DNA of 64,000 nucleotides from Chamaecrista fasciculata (lineage: Eukaryota; Streptophyta; Magnoliopsida; Fabales; Fabaceae): assembly GCA_003254925.1 (NCBI GenBank), contig QANZ01052318.1, positions 1 through 64,000 on the forward strand. The letters are read 5' to 3'. A program made the position numbers and the translations under genes. The notes under the pieces were generated by a model. That model was given only the letters and a program-made list of their open reading frames with translations, ran no database searches and was not told the origin of the DNA. Shown in pieces: positions 11,700 to 24,505 of the stretch. The first letter of the stretch is position 1. The number at the start of each line of letters is the position of its first letter.

Positions 11700-12860
11700 G
11701 GCTGATGGCTGATGGCTGATGGCTCTATTACAATAGAATGTTCTGAATGCTTTAAGTTTTCCAGATTTGATTATATTAGCTGTATTTCGACTCAGAGATC
11801 CATATGCGCTCTTTAATTCTGACTATTTTAATTGAATTCTGGATAATGTATATATATTAAGCATTACTATGTTGGCGAACAAGACGAAAGATTATCTTGC
11901 AAATGTTACTATTTGAATCATCCTGCAATTAAAATAGATGCTTTACAGAGATTTACAATTAATACTACAATCAACTTTCTATCTTTCCCACTTGTGGTGT
12001 CACATAATAGTACCAACTAATACATGTTAAAATCTGTAAAATCATATTTTTAATCATCATTATTCTTATTTAATTTTTACACTCTCTTTACCAATTGGAA
12101 TTATATCCAATGAATGGGACTATTATTATACAAAGTGAGGAAATTACATTCGAATCTCCTTTAAAAGAGATATTCACATTTAGTTCGTAAAAAAATACTT
12201 TTGAAAAAAAAATTCTTTACATATTTTAAGACTAAAGAATTACACGCACATGGTCTTAATAAAGAAAGTTGGGAAGAAAAAGTAACAATGAAAATTTGTT
12301 TCACTCTAATTAATTTTTCATCTCTCTAATTATTTATACTAGATTATTAAAGTTTTCAAAAACCCCATTTGGTGGTAGTATTGATTTTCTCAACCTATAT
12401 TAGACAATATAATACTAATTTTATTTCTGTGCACTCTTACAAAAGTGCAGAGGGAAAAGAAACAAAACCAAAGAAAATGTGAAATGACAATTTTTTTGTT
12501 AAATGTTTAATAATCATAAACCAAACAAATATATAATCAATGTCCATTCATAGTATTCGGATCATCTTTATAACTAAGATATTGTATTATTGTCTTTTTT
12601 CAATCTAGTTGATTGGCACAATGAGTGTTTTTTTTTTAAAAAAAAAAGTATATCTTTTATCATAGGCAATTTTGTTTGTAGTACTATCATATGTTAAATA
12701 TAGATTCATTATGTTGTAAGAGATTAATTATTATTCTGATAGACTCAACCTCATTGATACCATGAATTTTTTTTAATCATATACGTTTTGACTAATATAT
12801 ATTTGAATTGCAGCGGTGTAAGAAAATGGAAAGAACTACAACATTTTATTTGAAGATAAA
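11700..12860. other. AT-rich intergenic DNA
   Basis: Holds the upstream flank of the defensin-like gene, a short run of gctgatg repeats at 11700-11722, and otherwise AT-rich DNA with no open frame of note. No gene is seen. Confidence 0.5.
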
Positions 12861-13220
12861 GGTAAAAGTATTAATTTTGTAGCTAAATTTTAGCTCAATT
12901 ATTAATTTTATCCTCAATCTTTTTTACAGTTAATTTTATCTCCAATGTTTACATTTTTGTCAGTTTTATCCTTTGCTCTTACTTTAGCCAACTATCAACG
13001 ATAAAATCTACGTGTCTAATGATATATAATGTAAAATTGATAGAAAAACAAACTCGTTAAAAAACATGATGCAATCTGTCATTAATTTATTGAAAGAAGT
13101 TAGTCAAAATATAAAATTGACCAAAATATAAACAATTGAGGACAAAATTGACAACAAAAAAAATTAAAAATAAAATTAACCGATAGTATAAAATTTAGAA
13201 ACAAAATTAGTGCTTTTATC
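12861..13220. mobile_element. MITE, family A, copy 1
   Basis: The ends are inverted repeats: ggtaaaagtattaattttgt on the left and, read inward from the right, gataaaagcactaattttgt. The inside contains 'ttaatttattgaaagaagtt agtca' wording that recurs inverted in the copy at 25257-25612. There is no coding potential. Confidence 0.65.
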
Positions 13221-13693
13221 TAAAATAAACTAAAAAATGGTATCCGTGATTTAATCTGTTTGCACTTAATGATAGCCTACAGTGCATTGTGTTTGTCCAA
13301 TTGTTTGAAATATTATTTCCTAATGTGGTATAGATAAGAACAATTGCCCTAACTTCTATTAATTGTTTGAGTTTTGATTATGATTCAATTTTATCATTAA
13401 TTAATGCAGGATTGATCAAAGTGATAATATATGCGACGTTGAATGATTTAAACAAAGTATCAAGTTTATTGTTTACCAAAAAAAAAANTTTGCTAATTTG
13501 TTTATTTCCATAACTTTCTTATTATTTTCTGTAAATAAGCTTTTCTTTCTACTCTGAAATGATTGATTGCTAGTTAAACGTTGTGGAATGTAATGTAATA
13601 ACGCGGTTTGCATATGGATTACTGGATTAGTTAGGTTTTAAATTTTTTAAAAACTGCCAATGTTATTTGTAAAATGATATATACAAGTGTTAT

Positions 13694-13898
13694 TTTTATT
13701 TTTTTGGGTTATAATAAGTTTAGGTAAGTTGGATTCCGACATCAAGGTTATGGCAGGCTTCCAGGCTCACTAAGTAGTTACTGAGATATTTACAAATTGT
13801 CTACCAATGAGACTCTCACATCGACAATAGGAATCGAACTCACGACCTTACAAATTATTAGTCAACTTCTTACTAAGTGGACCAACCTTTGTAGCTAC
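13694..13898 (-). mobile_element. tRNA-derived SINE, copy 1
   Basis: On the minus strand the element opens with ggttggtccacttagtaag (A-box-like) and has gagttcgattcc (B-box) about 45 bases later, then a body and an A-rich tail. A 13-base target duplication, atacaagtgttat, flanks it at 13681-13693 and 13899-13911. A related copy lies at 14247-14437 and a truncated one at 41575-41655. Confidence 0.82.
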
Positions 13899-14246
13899 AT
13901 ACAAGTGTTATGATATTAAGAGAGAGAGAGAGAGAATTTATTTGTCAAAACTTGAATTATAGATTACTTCATATTTTGTTTGCAGGAATTGTCAAGCATT
14001 TGCAATGCAAAAAATATAATAATTAATTTCTGTGCTGAGTTGTTAACCTTTAAGTTAAAAATTTGTTGTACAAAGATTAGTAACAGTTAATACTCTTAAA
14101 ATATTAATTTAGATAATTTTTGTATATCTTTGTTATAAATTTCATTTATATTTTGTATATTTTATGAAGGTGTTTCTAATATATTTTAGGTCAAAATTCT
14201 GATCTCTGAATTATATGATGAATTATGTTTTGATTTTAATTTTTTT

Positions 14247-14437
14247 TAACAAGTTTAGGTGAGTTGGATCTCAGGGACTCACTAAGGCTAGAGCATGCCT
14301 TCAGACTCTATGAGTGCTTACAGGTACTTATAGACCGTCTATCAATAAGACCTTTACATCGGTAGCGAAATTTGAATTCACGACCTTGTGAGTTATGAAT
14401 TAACTATTTGTCAACTGGACCAACCTTTGTTGGCAAA
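14247..14437 (-). mobile_element. tRNA-derived SINE, copy 2
   Basis: Same family and orientation as the copy at 13694. The minus strand shows ggttggtccagttgac near the start, a degenerate B-box near 14375 (gtgaattcaaattt), and the shared tail section with gggactcactaaggctag (plus strand) and an A-rich end. No clean target duplication was found. Confidence 0.7.
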
Positions 14438-14814
14438 TTACTTTTTTGTTTTATTATGATCTTCAAAGTTTATTTCATTTATTTCAGCATCATTTCAAAA
14501 TGTAATTTTGTCTAATTTTTGTTGTTATCTTTGATATAAATAGGTGAGATGAATAATTTTTCTCTTATATATATAATATATGTTATAATAAATGAATTGA
14601 TATAAAAAAATAATGTATTTGCAATCACTAATTAAAGATAACATTTTAGTTAATTTCCCCTTCTTTATTATTAGATTATATATAGGAGGAAAAATTATTA
14701 GTGGCATATAAAAAATAATGACAAAAATTAAATGAAATTACAATTAAGATTACCAGTAAAACAAATAGAAATTTTTTAAAAAATGAAAAATAATTTAAAG
14801 ACTAAAATAGAATT

Positions 14815-15400
14815 GGCAAAACACCCTTTTGTGCCCCTAACGTTTGTAGTGATTTTCAGTTATGCCCTTAACGTTTCATTTGTGTCAGTTGTGCCCCCAA
14901 TGTGAAACGTGTTTTCAATTATGCTCCCAATTTCAATCATCCACAAAAAAAAACACCATTTTCACACGATTTGAGCTCATTTTTTATCAGATTTCATATG
15001 AGTTTTAATTTTCGGACATCACAAACTTGATTCCTTGGATCAATTTCAAAGATTAAGCTCAAAATAGCCCCAAATCCGAAGAAAAATCTGACCCAATGAA
15101 CCCTAAAAGGGGCCAAAACAAAATGCAGCAAAACAAAGCATTTTTCTCAAAATTTCCATGTGTAAAATGATCATTAGGAGCCGAAAATGAGTACCCATAA
15201 ACTCATTTATCAAAACAAACTGAAATGAACACGGATCGAAGCTCAAAAGTTTCGAAAAACGGTACACTAATGAGGGTGTGGGCATAATTGAAACTAACGT
15301 TTCACATTGGGAGCACAACTGACACAAATAAAACGTTAGGGCCTTAGGGGCATAACTGAAAATCACCGCAAACGTTAGGGGCACAAAATAGTGTTTTGCC
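14815..15400. mobile_element. MULE-type MITE with 9-bp target duplication
   Basis: The element begins GGCAAAACACCCTTTTGTGC and ends in the inverse of GGCAAAACACTATTTTGTGC. The terminal inverted repeats extend over about 115 bases with few mismatches. The nine bases AATAGAATT stand on both sides (14806-14814 and 15401-15409). Long terminal repeats plus a 9-bp duplication identify the Mutator superfamily. The open frame at 15103-15402 looks like chance, so the copy is non-autonomous. Confidence 0.88.
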
Positions 15401-15409
15401 AATAGAATT

Positions 15410-15900
15410 TATCTCTTATAATTCAAAGATCAAAATAAAATTTGACCTACTTTTATTTATCATGTATAAAATTTTAATTACATGATATTTATTTTTTATA
15501 AAGTGTAACAAAAAAATATAAAAACAGTTTATACAAATTTACTCCATATATAATTAGGGTTAGACTATAATGCTTATAATATTATTTGGTAATAGTTTCA
15601 TTGCATGGGATGTAAATGAGATTTTTATACCAAAAAAATCTGGCAAAATTTGTCAAAAAATCTGTTGAATCTTAAGAGAAGGCAGAGAGAGAGAGAGAGG
15701 CGTGAAAAGGAAAACGAAGCGAAAACCAAAAAAGGGCAGAAAGCAAAGAGGCGCACACAAAAGGGCAGAAAATAGGGAGAAGAGGGAAAACAATGTCGCA
15801 CGTATCATTATCATATATTGCGCCTCTTCTTCTCTCTCTTCGCCTCCCCAATACCAACGAATCATCACAGATTACTGCCACTTCCTCTGTAAAACCCTAA
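15410..15900. other. Upstream flank of the CCR4 gene
   Basis: AT-rich DNA, then from about 15680 a (GA)n run followed by purine-rich and then pyrimidine-rich sequence. This is a usual composition for the start of a plant promoter and leader. The overlapping frames at 15653-15881 are composition artefacts. Confidence 0.4.
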
Positions 15901-16093
15901 TCATCCATCCATTTTATATTGCTTTTTCGATCCCTCACACTTCCTTGATTCATTCAATCCATTTCAATTTTTCTCGTGACCCTGACTTCCTTCTTTCTCT
16001 CAATAAACTGAAATTCTTCCTTTGAAGATCCGTTTCTGTCTTTGATTAGGGCTGTGATTTCTCATTTTATTGGGGTTCGCTTTGGGTCCATTA

Positions 16094-16243
16094 ATGCTGG
16101 CGGGTATTCGGTTCAAGTAAATGGCGGATCCGCCTGGCATCCGCCTTTGCACGTTTATCATATTGGAAACTAGCAGAGTCGTATTTCTTTGTGTTCTGTT
16201 GGCGTCGATAGTGTTGCAGTGTTGTGACGATTGCAAAGAGTAA
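16094..16243 (+). promoter_or_regulatory. Two abutting upstream ORFs before the CCR4 start
   Basis: A first upstream ORF (16094-16120) reads MLAGIRFK and stops with TAA; the next ATG follows immediately at 16121. The second (16121-16243) encodes 40 residues starting MADPPGIRLCTFI and stops five bases before the main ATG at 16248. If the leader is transcribed unspliced through here, ribosomes would meet both before the CCR4 start, which would be expected to lower translation. Whether this part of the leader is spliced out is not known. Confidence 0.45.
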
Positions 16244-16247
16244 AACA

Positions 16248-19200
16248 ATGCTGAACGTTGTACGCGTTCACCTTCCCTCTGATATACCCATTGTAGGTTG
16301 TGAGCTCACTCCGTACGTACTCTTACGGCGACCTGATAACATTGTTACCAACGATGATGTTCCCGAGACGGCTCCTTTCGATGGCCATTTCTTGCGGTAC
16401 AGGTGGTAAGTGTTATTTAGTTTGTTCTTTTTATTGTTATTTCTCTTAATTATTATGTTTGTCTTTTTATTTGCTCTGTTGTTGGGTTACTTTTTTACTT
16501 CGGACAACTCTAGGCAGTTATTTGGTTGTATAATATTGTTGTTTGTCATGGTGCATAATAAATAGTTGAGCTTCAATTTTGCGTTGTGGGATATCATTTG
16601 GTTCTTTGGATATGCTTCCTAGTTTTTTTTTTTTTGTTGTATCTTGTAAGAACTAGGTTTTTTAGTCATGTGTATGACTTATGCTGCCTTTCTATCTGGT
16701 GTCGGAGAACAAAGATGGTAGAAAGGGGATGCTCCCCCCAAATCTACCAGGTAGGGCAGCATTGCTCACTCAAGACTCGCAGCTACTCAACTAGCCCTGG
16801 TGCCCATGAGAATTTCCTTGGCTAGGGTTGTCTACCAAGCGAGATTTTGTGTGACTTCAAGGCTATTCAAACCCTTGCCTAGTTGCCTATAGGGAGGCAA
16901 GATTTTTTCATCCGGCTTGCATTGACTTCTATATGGTGTTTTTAATCTATTGGAAGTTCATTCATATCTTTAGTATTTATCTGGAACTATACTTAGGATA
17001 TTTTCACCCTGCTTTGCTTATTGTTTGAATCATTTTTGTTCCTTTCTTGGCTAGACTCACTATTTCCCTAAATAGTCAAATTGAGTCACTTCCTTTTTTT
17101 TTTCACCAATCAATAAAATTTTGCTTGCATGGCAAAGAAAGGGCGAAAATTCCAAGGATATAACGCTAGCTCAATTGACTTAAACGAATAGAAATTTAAT
17201 TACTGAGAATAAATTAATATATTACCAAGAGAATCTCTTCTAATTGTCTGGTAGTAGCCTCTTTGCTAGATTTTAGGAGATCATAGCATGAGGACAAATG
17301 TCTGTTTCTTAAATTTGTTGTCTTGTCCCTTACTCCCAACTCCCGATTTGGCAATTACTCCATGATCATTGAACTATTTAAATATCTGTTATTGCTGTTA
17401 CTGGAGTACATTATACGGTTATATACAAATGACCTGTTTGTCTTTGTCACTAATATTTTAGTCTTCTTCATAGAAGTACTAATTTGCACAAAATTCAACT
17501 TACATATATAGGAAGTCAAATTTGTAATACTATATTCTTAATAAATCATATGTCGATTAAAATTTTGTGTAAGTTTTAAATTCTGTTATTTACAATTTAT
17601 TTTCCATTTATGTTTTTGTGGATCTTCTGGTCGGGAAATTAAATTCTATGCGGCCTACCCTTTAAGAATCAATACAGATTTTATGTAATTATTGATTATG
17701 CTCTAAATGTGCACAATTTAATTCTGCTAAGTTCTAAACATTTATTAAACTTGCACGCACACACACAAACTCATATATATCACTTTATCTTTTTCTGTCT
17801 GTCTGTCAACACAAGTTTAAAATAAGTAGCAGATTGTAAAATATGTCCTTGTGAGGAGAATTTTGTTATGCCTACTAACATAAGTTGTAGTGATATATGT
17901 TTGAACCTGATGTGAGACAGTGATAGTACAACTGTCTTAATGTTTTTTTTGGTTGCATAATAGCATATGTAAACTGTGTACAATTAAAGGTTGCTTAGGT
18001 GTGATATATCATTTTCTTTTCCTGTATGATTTGACTGTTATTTTGCAATTATGTGCAATAGAATGGTCAAGTGGACATAAATAGAACTTAAGGGATGATG
18101 GAATGAGGTAGAAAAGTATATAAGTTGGAGGTACGATGATATCAATCATGGTCTGTTGGACTGGATAGTTGTCCACTATATCTTTGTTTGTTTTGGTCTA
18201 CTTGTTTCTTTTCTGTTGTTTGACTGAAAGGAACAAGATAGATGTGGCTTCCTTAAAAGGAAATTTCATGGTTTTGTGTATAACAGATCCCAAGGTGAGG
18301 GTTTCAAGTTGGAAAAATTCACTCATTATTGCTCTCTATTACCCCCTTCCTTCCCTCGTTTCTTTTCTCTATCATGGTTTAAATTCTATATTGTAGGCTT
18401 GTAGCCCCTTTGGTCAGTATGTGCATTCTTGACTAATATGTCAGGGATTTAAATATGTATATATATATGCTTTTATGATTATTAGATTTAATACTAGTTT
18501 GTTGTTACATTGAGTAGATTGAATTTTAAATTGCCTCCATTATGTTGCTTCTATCTGGTCTTTTCTTGAACTGATTTGAAATTGCATTTTTCTGACACTT
18601 GTATCACTTGGCCCTATTTTTGCAGGTATCGTGTACAAAGTGATAAAAAGGTTGCTGTCTGTAGCATACATCCATCTGAGCAGGCTACACTGCAGTGTGT
18701 AGGCTGTGTTAAGGCCAAAATACCTGTTGCCAAAAGTTATCATTGCACCTCAAGGTGTTTTTCAGATGCATGGCAGCATCATCGTCTCTTACATGACCGT
18801 GCTGCTAGTGCAGTTAATGAAAATGGAGCTGAGGAGGAGGAAATATTTGGACGTTTCAATAGTTCTGGATCTGGGGTACTTAATACCAGTTTATCTAGCT
18901 CTGCATCAAGTGCTAGCTTGACAAATGTGTCAGCACCTCTGTATCCAGCTGTAGTTACACAACGAAGTGGTGGTGAAACTTGGATTGAAGTTGGACGATC
19001 TAAAACATACACGCCAACAGCTGATGATGTTGGTCATGTCCTTAAATTTGAGTGTGTTGTAGTTGATGCAGAGACAAAAACTCCTGTGGGGCAGGTTAAC
19101 TCTATACAAACTTCTCGTGTTATTCCTGCTCCCTCTCCACGTCCCCGTCGTTTGATTCCTGTTGATGGGATGGCACACATAGATGCAGATGCACGGATAA

Positions 19201-21737
19201 CATCATCAGGAACATTTACTGTTTTATCATACAACATTTTGTCTGATGCGTATGCCTCAAATGATTTATACAGCTACTGTCCTTCTTGGGCTCTTTCTTG
19301 GCCATACCGCAAGCAAAATTTGTTAAGAGAAATAGTTGGTTACCGTGCAGATATTATTTGTCTTCAGGAGGTATATAAAAGTGTTTTAGGTTGTAGTTTT
19401 TAGTTTGATGTGTGATAAACTGATTTGAGGTGGCTGATATTCTATTCTTCTTTTTTAGTTTTGGGGGGGGGGGAGATAAATTTTGCTGGTATTAATTGAT
19501 ATTTTCCTATGAATTGATAAAATAAAATTAAACTTCAATTAATTGTGCTTAAGTGGGTTCATTTAATCTTTTTATTATTCTCAATTGCTAGATTTGTCTT
19601 ATAATCTAGCGAATGGTGAAAATCAACTGTTACCCGATCATCTTGAATTATAGTTTCTTCACTTTCTTGTTTTCCTCTTAATTAACTGAAACTCTCAGAG
19701 GCATATGATTCTATCCTATCTGTTAGTAACTTCGTATAATCTAAGCAGAAAAACTTTTTCCCAGGTACAAAGTGATCATTATGAGGAATTTTTCGCTCCT
19801 GAACTGGACAAACATGGTTATTATGGTTTATACAAGAGAAAAACTAACGAGGTTGTTGAGGTATTCTGCTTCATTATGGTTATAATTTCAAAAATTCCTT
19901 TTGATGTTAACCTGCTCATTTTTTTTCTCACAGGTACACAGTGGCAACACCAACACAGTAGATGGCTGTGCAACTTTTTTCCGTAGAGATAGATTTTCAC
20001 ATGTAAAGAAATATGAGGTTAGGAATTATTTATTGTGCATGGTAATTATCTTATTCATGCGCACAAATAAATTTTATTTCTGGTTTGCCTGCAGGTTGAA
20101 TTTAACAAGGCTGCACAGTCTTTGACAGAAGCTATGATTCCAACCACTCAGAAGAAAACTGCATTGAATCGGCTTGTTAAGGTGGTTTATTGTGTGAAAG
20201 ATTACAAATAAATATTATAGTATGAAAGGCCATCTGTGGAATTGATGCTGACCCTTTATTTTTAGGATAATGTTGCACTAATAGTGGTTCTAGAAGCAAA
20301 AGTTAACAATCAGCTAGTTGATAATCTTGGGAAGAGGCAGCTTCTTTGTGTGGTGAGCTCTTATATTGCTTTAAATTATTTGTGAATTGTGATCCTGAGG
20401 CAACCTTGTATTCGTGTGTTCATTTTGCAAGATGTCAGGATATATTTTTGTTTGTGGGCTTTCTTTTTCGTCATCCATTCTTTCCTTCATTGCCTCCAAT
20501 TTCCATCACATTTGTCAGGATCATGCTTCATGAATGTTCAGTATTTAATCTTTATTAAGAATAATTATATCTAATGATTTCTTTTCAACTTTATTTCACC
20601 AAAGTATGTTCGTAGCAACTTTTGTGGCTTCTAAGTTTGTTGGTGTAGTCTATAGAATTAGAGTTCTGTGATTCTGTCTATAGAATTAATACACTCTTCT
20701 TTTAGGGTGTGGTTTTTTTTAGCTCTTACCTACTTATTCAGTGCTATTGTTTATTGGCTCTTTTATTTCCTTTGCAATTCAGGCAAATACACATGTGAAT
20801 GTCCAACAAGATTTAAAAGATGTCAAACTCTGGCAGGTAAGCCATTTATTTTGCTCATTCATTTTTGAGCCGTGTTTCATTGTTTACATTGTAGTTATAA
20901 TATTCCTTCCTTGACAGGTGCATACTCTCTTGAAAGGGTTGGAGAAAATTGCTGCAAGTGCAGACATTCCAATGTTGGTTTGTGGAGATTTTAATTCAGT
21001 TCCTGGAAGGTCAGATGACTTCATTATTTTGTTCAATTTTGGCTTATTTTAACTCTGAAGCTCTTATAGTAGTATTAGTATATTGCGCCTGAAACTGATA
21101 CTGAACTTTGTTGCAGTGCTCCTCATGCACTTCTTGCATTGGGGAAAGTAGATCAAATGCATCCTGATTTGGCAGTTGATCCACTTAATATCTTGCGACC
21201 TCATAGCAAGTTGGTTCATCAGTTGCCACTGGTAATATATTCTTGAGAATGCAACTTTGGATTATTTACTGTATGCACTTCTTCTCTCATTTAATTGCAT
21301 TTCCCTTAAATGTTTCAGTTTATTATTTTTGTCTTTTTATCACTTATGGGTAACTTTTTATTGCAGGTTAGTGCGTACTCATCCTTTGGAAGAACATTAG
21401 GTCTTGGATTTGAGCAGCACAAAAGGAGACTGGAGAGTTCAACAAATGAGCCCTTATTCACAAATGTCACAAGAGATTTTATTGGCACTCGAGATTACAT
21501 ATTTTACACAGGTGAGCTATTTTGTTTTAATTTGTTAAACGTTAACACACATCGTACTGTTTTATGAAGTAATATGTTTGTGGTTCAGCGGATTCATTGG
21601 TGGTGGAGTCACTTTTGGAGTTATTAGATGAGGATAGTTTGAGGAAAGACACAGCACTCCCTTCTCCTGAATGGTCATCAGATCATATTGCTCTCCTAGC
21701 TGAATTTCGCTGCTGCAAGAATAGATCTAGGCGTTAA
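16248..21737 (+). CDS. CCR4: CCR4-type poly(A) deadenylase (plant CCR4a/b)
   Basis: Eleven coding exons: 16248-16405, 18626-19370, 19765-19860, 19934-20017, 20095-20181, 20266-20352, 20783-20836, 20918-21009, 21117-21231, 21367-21511, 21589-21737; 603 residues, close to Arabidopsis CCR4a/b. The start MLNVVRVHLPSDIPIVG is that of the plant proteins, which lack the yeast leucine-rich repeats. A MYND-like Cys/His region lies at about 65-112; in the family it binds CAF1. The endonuclease/exonuclease/phosphatase domain follows, with E301 (CLQE), D461 and N463 (GDFNS), a DYIFYT motif and D586-H587 (SDH). It shortens mRNA poly(A) tails within the CCR4-NOT complex in cytoplasm and P-bodies. Exon 3 appears to end after an extra GTTGTTGAG relative to relatives. 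The first intron (2.2 kb) holds an unrecognised GC-richer block at 16690-16900. Confidence 0.95.
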
Positions 21738-23470
21738 CATTTGAAGGTGAGTGCAGTCTCCTCCCTTTCCCTTTGCAATAAGTCTTACCTGATAATTTGT
21801 CACTTTATGGTTGATTTGCTTTGGTTGTTGTTAGCAGGTAGAGTAGGTCTTAAATATTATTTAGTATATATATTTTTGGAATTTATTTATCTATTTGTGT
21901 TACTTCCATTTATAAATCTCTATTTGGAGCAATTTCTGAGAGTAGGTATTTTCAAAACTTGGATGCCTAAGAAGTTTTAGATATCTATAATTGGAGTTTC
22001 ATTCATTTATACCAAGTGTTTACATTCCTTGAACTTTCTTTTGAGGCTCTTCTCCAAGATTGGGCATTTTTCGTATTAAATATGAGAAAAGGTGTAATTG
22101 ATTTGGATTTCTCCCTCGGAATATGAGTGTGGTAAAGAAAGATGAAATGACGAAGTAATATAAAGAGATGGTTGAATAATTAATAGGATCTTTAACAGGT
22201 TAATATCAAGAGAGATCTGGGTTGCTTTTGACTGTTTTATTTTGTCTTGTAGTCAACTTTTAATCTGTCTTAATATTTGCGGATGCTTAAGTTTTTTAAA
22301 AGTAGCCTCTCCAATGTTTGTAGATCAGATCAAGAGTAAAAGCAGACAAAGAAAGAGGCTAAAAGAAGCATTGGGTTGATAACGATGATAATGCCTGTCT
22401 TTCCAGGTATCTCTATGTGAGATCCTTGCAGTGATCTACTTTGTAATATGCCACCCTTGTCCCAGAAATTATGATTACACCTTATTGAATTGCCTTCGCG
22501 GGCCATCCTCCTCAACCTTTTCCTTCTAAAGAGGGAATTTTCTTCATATATGTCCAATGGCTCAATTCATCCTAGTATTTGGGTAATTGTCCCATTTTTC
22601 CAAAATCCTGGAGACCATCCAGTGGCCGCTGAGCATAGAGTTCGAATCCCTTCTCTTTCTGTAGTGATAATATTCAAAACTTAGGTCATGTTTAGTTGCC
22701 TGGTGTTATTAGAGATCTGACAAATTTGGAATGGCATGATATTGATAATGAGAATGAAAGTCCTACAAATACGGCAATGGTTGCCTAACATGGGCTTTGT
22801 GATAATTGTAGCTGCCATACGTAGCCATGTATAGGGATGGAAGATGCATAATGTTGAATGTTGATGCGTCAAGAAATAGAGTCGTGACAAGTCAAATGCT
22901 TGATTCTTCAGCTCTGCAAGTTTTTGTTTGATGCCATTGTTGGTAGCAATTGAACGTTTGATCAATGTTTTGTAGCGCCACCCCGCAAGAATCTTTTTCA
23001 TTGGAGAACGCATCGATTGTTTAAAAAGGTTTTCATTTGTGAAATTTTCTTTTTTTATATTTGTTAACACAAATTGATAGGCAGAGTCATTAGTCACGAA
23101 ATATAAATTAATAATGGTTTATTGTGAAGTTTTCTAATTTTCCAATGGGGATTGATTGATTGTTATTTCTTCAATAATCATTTTCAATATCTTTGGAAAG
23201 AAACTGGTATTGTTATTATTTACAGAAAGAACAGATTTTAAGTAACCAGTTTTCGTTATCAGAGGTCTCTGTTTAAAAAAAAATAATCATATTGTTGGTA
23301 CGGGCAAGTTCTTTGATTGTCCACTAGTAAAATTAGAAAAAAGTGATAGTATTTGATTTTCGTCCTGTGTTATTGGATTTGGATTTAATGTTACAAATTT
23401 TATTACTATTTGAACTTTAAATACAGGTAAATTAATAACACAGGGTCGCAGTACATAATAAGGTAATAAA
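21738..23470. other. CCR4 3' UTR and intergenic DNA
   Basis: The 3' UTR of the deadenylase gene should start here. A stretch at about 22330-22690 is less AT-rich and ends with a tRNA-like gagttcgaatccc word, but no A-box or duplication supports a SINE. Short minus-strand frames at 22330-22557 and 22681-23097 are not recognised. No gene is supported. Confidence 0.35.
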
Positions 23471-23479
23471 AGGTATTTT

Positions 23480-23815
23480 AGGTCAGCAAAAATGATTTTT
23501 ATTTTTAAATTTTATATCAATTTTTAATTTTATTTTTATTGGTTGTAAATGGTTAATTTTGTTTATAAAATTTTATATTTTAATTAATTTTATCTTTTGT
23601 TATGAGTTATGACTTTAGTCAAACATTAATGGTAAATTTTACGTGATTAATAATATGTAATATAAAATAAATAAAAAATAACTTAAATTAAAAAATATGA
23701 TAAAATTGGACATTAATAATAAAAAGAAATTATTAATCAAAATAAGAAATTTGAGAGATAAAATTGATAGTAAGACAATAAAATTAATGTAAAATTTAAA
23801 GAGTAAAATTGTACG
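23480..23815. mobile_element. MITE, family A, likely copy 2
   Basis: AT-rich DNA with the layout of the copies at 12861 and 25257: 'aattttatc' words on one side, a central acgtgattaataatatgtaa, and inverted 'gataaaattgatag' words on the other. It is more decayed and its ends are approximate. Confidence 0.45.
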
Positions 23816-23879
23816 ATGGTTATCACAAGATCAATAAAACCGGGCAAAGCATGATAGATTTACTCAGTCAACGTATCAG

Positions 23880-24060
23880 TCCGCACCAATGATATGAAAA
23901 TTAGTCTGGCCGGTTCAATCGGTTAGACCGCGAATCGGTGCATCCGGTCTGATATGGCTCAAGAACTGGCTGTGTTCTGAACCGATCAAGAACCACTAAA
24001 ATCAGTCAAAAATCGATCGGTTTGGAGCATAATCGGTTCCAAGTTCTTTTTTTAAAAAAG
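23880..24060. mobile_element. Fragment of an accgg-rich DNA element
   Basis: Starts accaatgatatgaaaattag tctggccggttcaatcgg, like the right end (inverted) of the element at 54016-54493, and continues with cggtt words. It is a partial copy. The following stretch to 24500 has short minus-strand frames (24002-24301) that look like chance. Confidence 0.5.
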
Positions 24061-24505
24061 GATGAACAACTAGATCTGAATATAGAAGAAGGAGATTTCG
24101 ATGAAGATGAACAAATCTGAACAATGTAAAAAGAAATATTGATGAACAAAACAAGATATAAATGAAAAAGAAAAGATTCAAATGAACAAGAAGTTCTGAA
24201 ACTTGGACACATAGTAGATGAAGAAGGATGAGCAGCGTACAACTGAGGAGCAAATAAATTGAGAAACAATGATGGGGAAAGTTGTTGATACAAGTGAACA
24301 AAGATTCAAAAAGTTTCTAAGGAAGAAGAGTAAAAAGTAAAAACGCTCGCTGCTCTGTTTTGCTTTGTGGTCTTTGTTCCAAAATGTGAATAATGGCTCA
24401 TAGGGTGAATCTTTATTTATTTCACGTGTTTTATTTCCTTCTTGTAGTTTATTTCCTTTTTATTGTTTGGCCTGATTGTAGTTTTATTTCCTTGTTGATT
24501 TATTT

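Noticed and set aside
15103-15402. 99-residue frame on the minus strand
   Set aside because: It lies wholly inside the MULE MITE and includes its terminal repeat; no transposase features.
15653-16025. Overlapping frames near the CCR4 promoter
   Set aside because: They are made of purine-rich or pyrimidine-rich sequence in all frames and look like leader composition.
22610-22650. tRNA-like word gagttcgaatccc
   Set aside because: A lone B-box match with no A-box, tail or target duplication.
24002-24301. Two overlapping minus-strand frames rich in Leu, Phe and Ser
   Set aside because: Low-complexity antisense of an A-rich stretch beside transposon debris; no motif or splice context.
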